Assembly (NCBI GenBank): GCA_023935145.1
Contig: CM043705.1
Span: forward strand, 17,016,501 to 17,080,500
From: Bretschneidera sinensis
Taxonomy: Eukaryota > Streptophyta > Magnoliopsida > Brassicales > Akaniaceae
DNA: 64,000 nt
Direction of reading: 5' to 3'
A program made the position numbers and the translations under genes. Numbering within the stretch: the first letter of the stretch is position 1; the number at the start of each line of letters is the position of its first letter. Below are positions 60,264-64,000 of this stretch, piece by piece. The notes under the pieces were generated by a model. That model was not told the origin of the DNA, did no database searches, and saw only the letters and a program-made list of their open reading frames with translations.

Positions 60264-60694
60264 AAAGAATACTCTTTGAATATATTAGAACGACATAAGA
60301 GATCTCGATACAAGGTTAGAGATTTATACCTTTCGTTGATGGATATTCTTGTTTATCCTTTGGAGACGAGTTCACAAAGTCATTCAAGTGTCCGGCCTCT
60401 AAGTGTATCCACACGAGCAATCAAGAACAAAGTTCCCCAACTAAATCGCCGAAATTCATAAGGTTTATTTTTCAACTTTTATACCTCTAGAGAGAGTTTA
60501 AAACCTGATATTAAAACTCCAAAATTGCAATAGAGTTTTTATAAAATAAAAGCTATTATATATAGAGCCTTTCTCCTAAAAGCTCTAAGATTTTGAGAAT
60601 CACAATTAAACCCCTAGTTTAATTTAATTTCTAAAACTTTTTTTATCTCTCTAGTTTTCCTTATTCTTACAATTTTCATGTTGTGTGTGACTTT
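60264..60694. other. Non-coding stretch between the hAT-like element and the LINE
   Basis: No recognisable gene. A chance frame at 60225-60461 starts inside the transposon end. Confidence 0.45.
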
Positions 60695-63600
60695 TAGGTT
60701 CAAAATCGCTCTTAATTTGAGGCCATTCTGACTTGAAGTAGTGTCGTTCCCACACCTTGAGTTCAACAAGATTGTGGAGAGTAATTGGATAACCTGGACA
60801 TCTCAGCTAACACAAAGGCGCTAACAGCGGAATTAAAGGATCGAAACTCAAGAGTTTTTGGGAATATTTTCAGAAGGAAACAACTGTTACGAGCAAGACT
60901 TCAAGGAATTCAAGTAGCTCTGAGTAAAGGCCACTCACACTTTCTATCTCAACTTGAGAAAATATTACAGACTAAGTCCAACCAAGTTCTATTGTAAGAG
61001 GGGCTTATGTGGTATTAAAAGTCTAGGGTGAAGTGGATACAACTGGGGGAACGTAACACCTCGTTTTTCCATCTTTCAATAGTTTGTAAGAGATGATGCA
61101 ACATAATTATGGTGTTGGAAGATGACAATGGCAATTGGTGTGAGAATAATCATGCATTGAAGCAGCTAGTAGTTGATTATTTTGAAGCCTTTTACACTTC
61201 GGATGCCACAGACATTTCTAGGCTTGCTATGTTACCTAGCCCTAGTTTGAAGATAGATGAAGCACATGAGTTAGTAAGGGAGGTGACCAAGGAAGAGGTC
61301 AAGCAAGCAGTGAATAACATGAAACCTCTGAAGTCACCTAGACCTGATGGATTCCAAGAAATTTTCTTCCAGAATTATTGGCAATGGACAACATATTCTC
61401 TCTTCCATCTTGTCAAGAATGGGTTTCACTCGGGGGCCATTCCTCAAGATTTGAACCATACATTGCTTGTTCTCATCCCTAAAGTGCCGAGACCTGAAAA
61501 AAAATCACAGTTTCGACTTATTAGCTTATGTAACATGGTGTATAAGGTCCTTACTAAGTGTATTGTCCAGTGTATCCATCCAGTCTTGGAGAAGTTAGTA
61601 GCTCCAACCTAATGTAGCTTCATTCCAGGAAGGCAAGCTTCTGATAATATAATCATTGCTCAGGAGATGATCCATTCCATAAGGAAGAAAAAAGGTCGTG
61701 TGGCATGGATAGTTTTGAAAATCGATTTAGAAAAGCCTATGATCGCATTAGCTAGGAGTTTCTCCACCAAACTCTGGTCAAATTTGGGTTCCCAAAACCT
61801 TTGATCACTCTTGTTATATGCTATGTGACCTCGGCAAAGGCCTACGACAAGGGGACCCTCTGTCCCCTTATTTATTTGTTCTGTACATGGAATGTTTGGG
61901 TCATATTATTGAAAGGGCAATCAATGATAGGCCTTGGGATTTGATAAGAATGACCTCTTTATCTTTGCTAAGGCATTTAAAATTAAGCTAGTATTGTTAT
62001 AAAGTGTTTAAATACCTTTTGATTGCCAAGTGGTAAGAAGGTTGGGAGAAATAAGTCTAAAGTCTTCTTTTGTTAGTCAAAGGAAGGCTAGAGAAATTAG
62101 CTCGATACTTGGAATGGGTATGACTAGTGACTTGGGGAAGTACTTGAGGGTTCCCTTCATCCATTCAAGTGTCCAAAGCTCTATACAGAGATCAACTTGA
62201 TAAAATTCAGATGCATCTAAGTGGATGGAAAGCACAATATCTCTCCCTAGCAGGTAGAGCTACATTAATCGAAGTGGTTACTTCAACAATTCCCCTATAT
62301 TCTATGTAGACTAGCTTTCTCCCCTGGTGGTGTATGATGACATTGACAAGTTAAATAGGTGTTTTTTAATAAAGGCAATGCTGAAAAAAAAGGCAGTACA
62401 CTTAGTTAATTGGGAGAAGGTCTATAAATAAAAAGATGATGGTGGTCTTGGCATCAAGGAGATGTGTTCCTTACATATAGTTATGCTAGCTAAGGCAACT
62501 TAGAGGTTTCAATGGAGCCGGATAGATTGTGGGTTCGGGTTTTAAAAATCAAATATAGAGAGGTTGCTTATAGTCTTGGAGTGATGATGAAATAAAGTTG
62601 CTCCGCCACATAGAGAAGTCTAGTTAGAGTGTCTAAATACTTATATGACAGACTTAAATAGAGAGTAGGACAAGGGGATCAGATAAAGTTCTGAAGTAAT
62701 CATTGGTTAGAGGAAGGGCCGCTACTTAAGCTTCTTCATGCCAATGGTATGGGGGAGGGATTGGATGCTACTGTCGATCAGTACCTTGATGTCAATAGGG
62801 ACTGGGATCAAAACCTCATTAATGCTTTACTCCTTGGCCCTATAGCTCATAAAGTAATTGGTCACCCTTTACCTAAATGGCTAGTATTACTAACAAATTA
62901 ATATGGTGATATACATCGAATGGAGTTTTTTTCGGTTAAATCGATGTACGAGGCATTACATAGAGGGAATCAGGAAGAGGAAGACAGGGGATGGAAACTC
63001 ATATGGAAGTATAAAACGCTAAATAAATGGCTACACTTTTTATGGTTTGCTAGACGTGACAGGTTGCTCTCCAATGCTTTGAGAACAAACAGAGGCATGA
63101 GTGATAGTGAGGCTTGCATGTTCTATGGGGGCCTTTCTTAGAATTCAATACATATCCTATGGGACTGTTGTGCTGCGAAACAGGTATGGAAACATTGGCA
63201 GTCAGATGATAAAGTTAACAGATTCTTTGAGTTGCCAATTACTAATTGGGTAGATGAAAACTTGAAGCTGTAACTGATTGTGAAGAATGAGACTTGTCCA
63301 TGGAGCATAATCTTCTTGGCAATGACTTAGAACCTATGGGTATAGCGGTTCAAGAGGATTTTTGAGTATAACATTACTATGCCCTGCCCTATAGGACGTA
63401 TTCTCTCAAATTTGAATTAGTGGAAGTTGACTTTTGAGGGTTCAGATTTATCGAAGGGGAGAAGTTTAACTTATGTTGGTTGGGAGCCACCTGAGGAGGG
63501 GTGAGTTAAGTTGAATACGGATGGGGCTTTGAAGGGTAGTTTTGGAGGAGCCGGTGCGGGAGGGTATAATTGTTGATGCCAAGGGAACGTTGCTGACTCG
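60695..63600 (+). pseudogene. L1-type LINE remnant (RT, zf-RVT, RNase H)
   Basis: Starts in the linker after the (missing) endonuclease: RFKIALNLRPF-stop-LEVV and LEFNKIVESNW. The RT region has DDNGNWCENNHALKQLVVDY, KPLKSPRPDGFQEIFFQNYW, TLLVLIPKVPRPEKKSQFRL, FIPGRQASDNIIIAQEMIHS and LKIDLEKP. Near 61830 follow GLRQGDPLSPYLFVLYMECL. The catalytic FADD box is deleted or scrambled (DLFIFAKA near 61955). It continues with LSGWKAQYLSLAGRATLIE (about 62208-62272), the zf-RVT piece WLHFLWFARRDRLLSNALRT (62920-63141) and an RNase H start LNTDGALKGSFGGAGAG near 63510-63560. Frames change repeatedly. It is 5'-truncated, as usual for LINEs. Confidence 0.88.
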
Positions 63601-64000
63601 AAGTTAACTTTTTGGGATCTACACAAATAAACAAGGGGTGAACTAGAGGGCTCGTGGAAGGAGAGGAGGGGGAGGCCTCTGAGGGCACTCCGACACTCTA
63701 GTTAGGACGAGGGCTTAAGAAAGACTGATGACTAATTTTAAGCAACCGATTAATGTGGATTTTTTCTCATGTGTTTGTGAAGTGAAAAAAAAGTGTTTTG
63801 AACTTACGTACCTCAGGTTATTTATAGTATTATGAGTGGAGGTCGGCCACATAGGGGAGGGATAGCTTCATCCCTGTGATTTCGAGCTTCTAAAGTTAGG
63901 TTTTAGTTGCGTGGTCAGAGGGGGTTAGGTCCGCTAATCGTGCTTTGATGTGGCGATGGCTTGATTTGTCTGTTCCACGTGTGCCTTGTCATGTTGGAAA
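63601..64000 (-). mobile_element. Possible LTR fragment at the window edge
   Basis: 'ggggaggcctctgagggcactccgacactc...gacgagggctta' followed by 'ggttatttatagtattatgagtgg' resembles, on the minus strand, the transcribed part of a plant LTR (TATA-like 'ctataaataacc', then pyrimidine-rich sequence). The element would continue beyond the window. Borders unknown. Confidence 0.3.

Overview
The window is AT-rich nuclear DNA from a flowering plant, most likely a eudicot. Two things show this. A six-exon host gene encodes a plant-specific DUF789-family protein. Around it lies a dense set of plant transposable elements: Ty1/copia elements including SIRE/Maximus type, Ty3/gypsy elements of Athila-like and chromovirus (Tekay/Del-like) type, L1-type LINEs, and short non-autonomous DNA transposons. 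No bacterial-style operon, CRISPR array, rRNA gene or convincing tRNA gene was found.

Layout. Positions 1-590: remnant of a gypsy-type LTR. 2.7-4.5 kb: minus-strand copia remnant. 4.6-9.3 kb: plus-strand copia with gag, protease, integrase, RT, RNase H and 3' LTR, all broken by stop codons. 9.3-11.6 kb: a probable SIRE-like LTR. 11.6-12.5 kb: a second copy of the first copia family, keeping LTR, primer binding site and gag start. 12.5-17.5 kb: mostly gene-poor, with one possible gene remnant and one possibly plastid-derived patch. 17.5-24.0 kb: the intact DUF789 gene on the minus strand, with a 3.9 kb second intron that holds two DNA-transposon-like inserts. 24.0-25.5 kb: its promoter side and an intergenic stretch.

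25.5-48.9 kb is a nest of retroelements. A minus-strand LINE was split by a plus-strand copia. A minus-strand SIRE-type element landed in that copia's 5' LTR. The SIRE element was then hit by a 6.9 kb Athila-like element lacking pol and by a chromovirus that is now a solo LTR. The copia coding region also carries a solo LTR of the SIRE family. Three of these insertions have exact 5 bp target duplications (TCATG, CGAGA, ATCTC), which fixes their relative order.

48.9-53.3 kb is AT-rich and gene-free apart from a transposon-like block with a long purine tract. 53.3-57.3 kb is a collapsed chromovirus (TSD AGAAG) with another LTR inside it. 59.1-60.3 kb is a non-autonomous hAT-like element with an exact 8 bp target duplication (TTAAAACC). 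60.7-63.6 kb is a 5'-truncated plus-strand LINE, followed by an LTR-like end.

Only the DUF789 gene looks functional. Every retroelement coding region carries stops, frameshifts or deletions. I could not run searches, so family names rest on protein motifs and termini read by eye. Nothing here amounts to a new biological system. The most informative parts are the nest with its timed insertions, the GTCGAC-palindrome-bearing SIRE family, and the pol-less Athila-like element.
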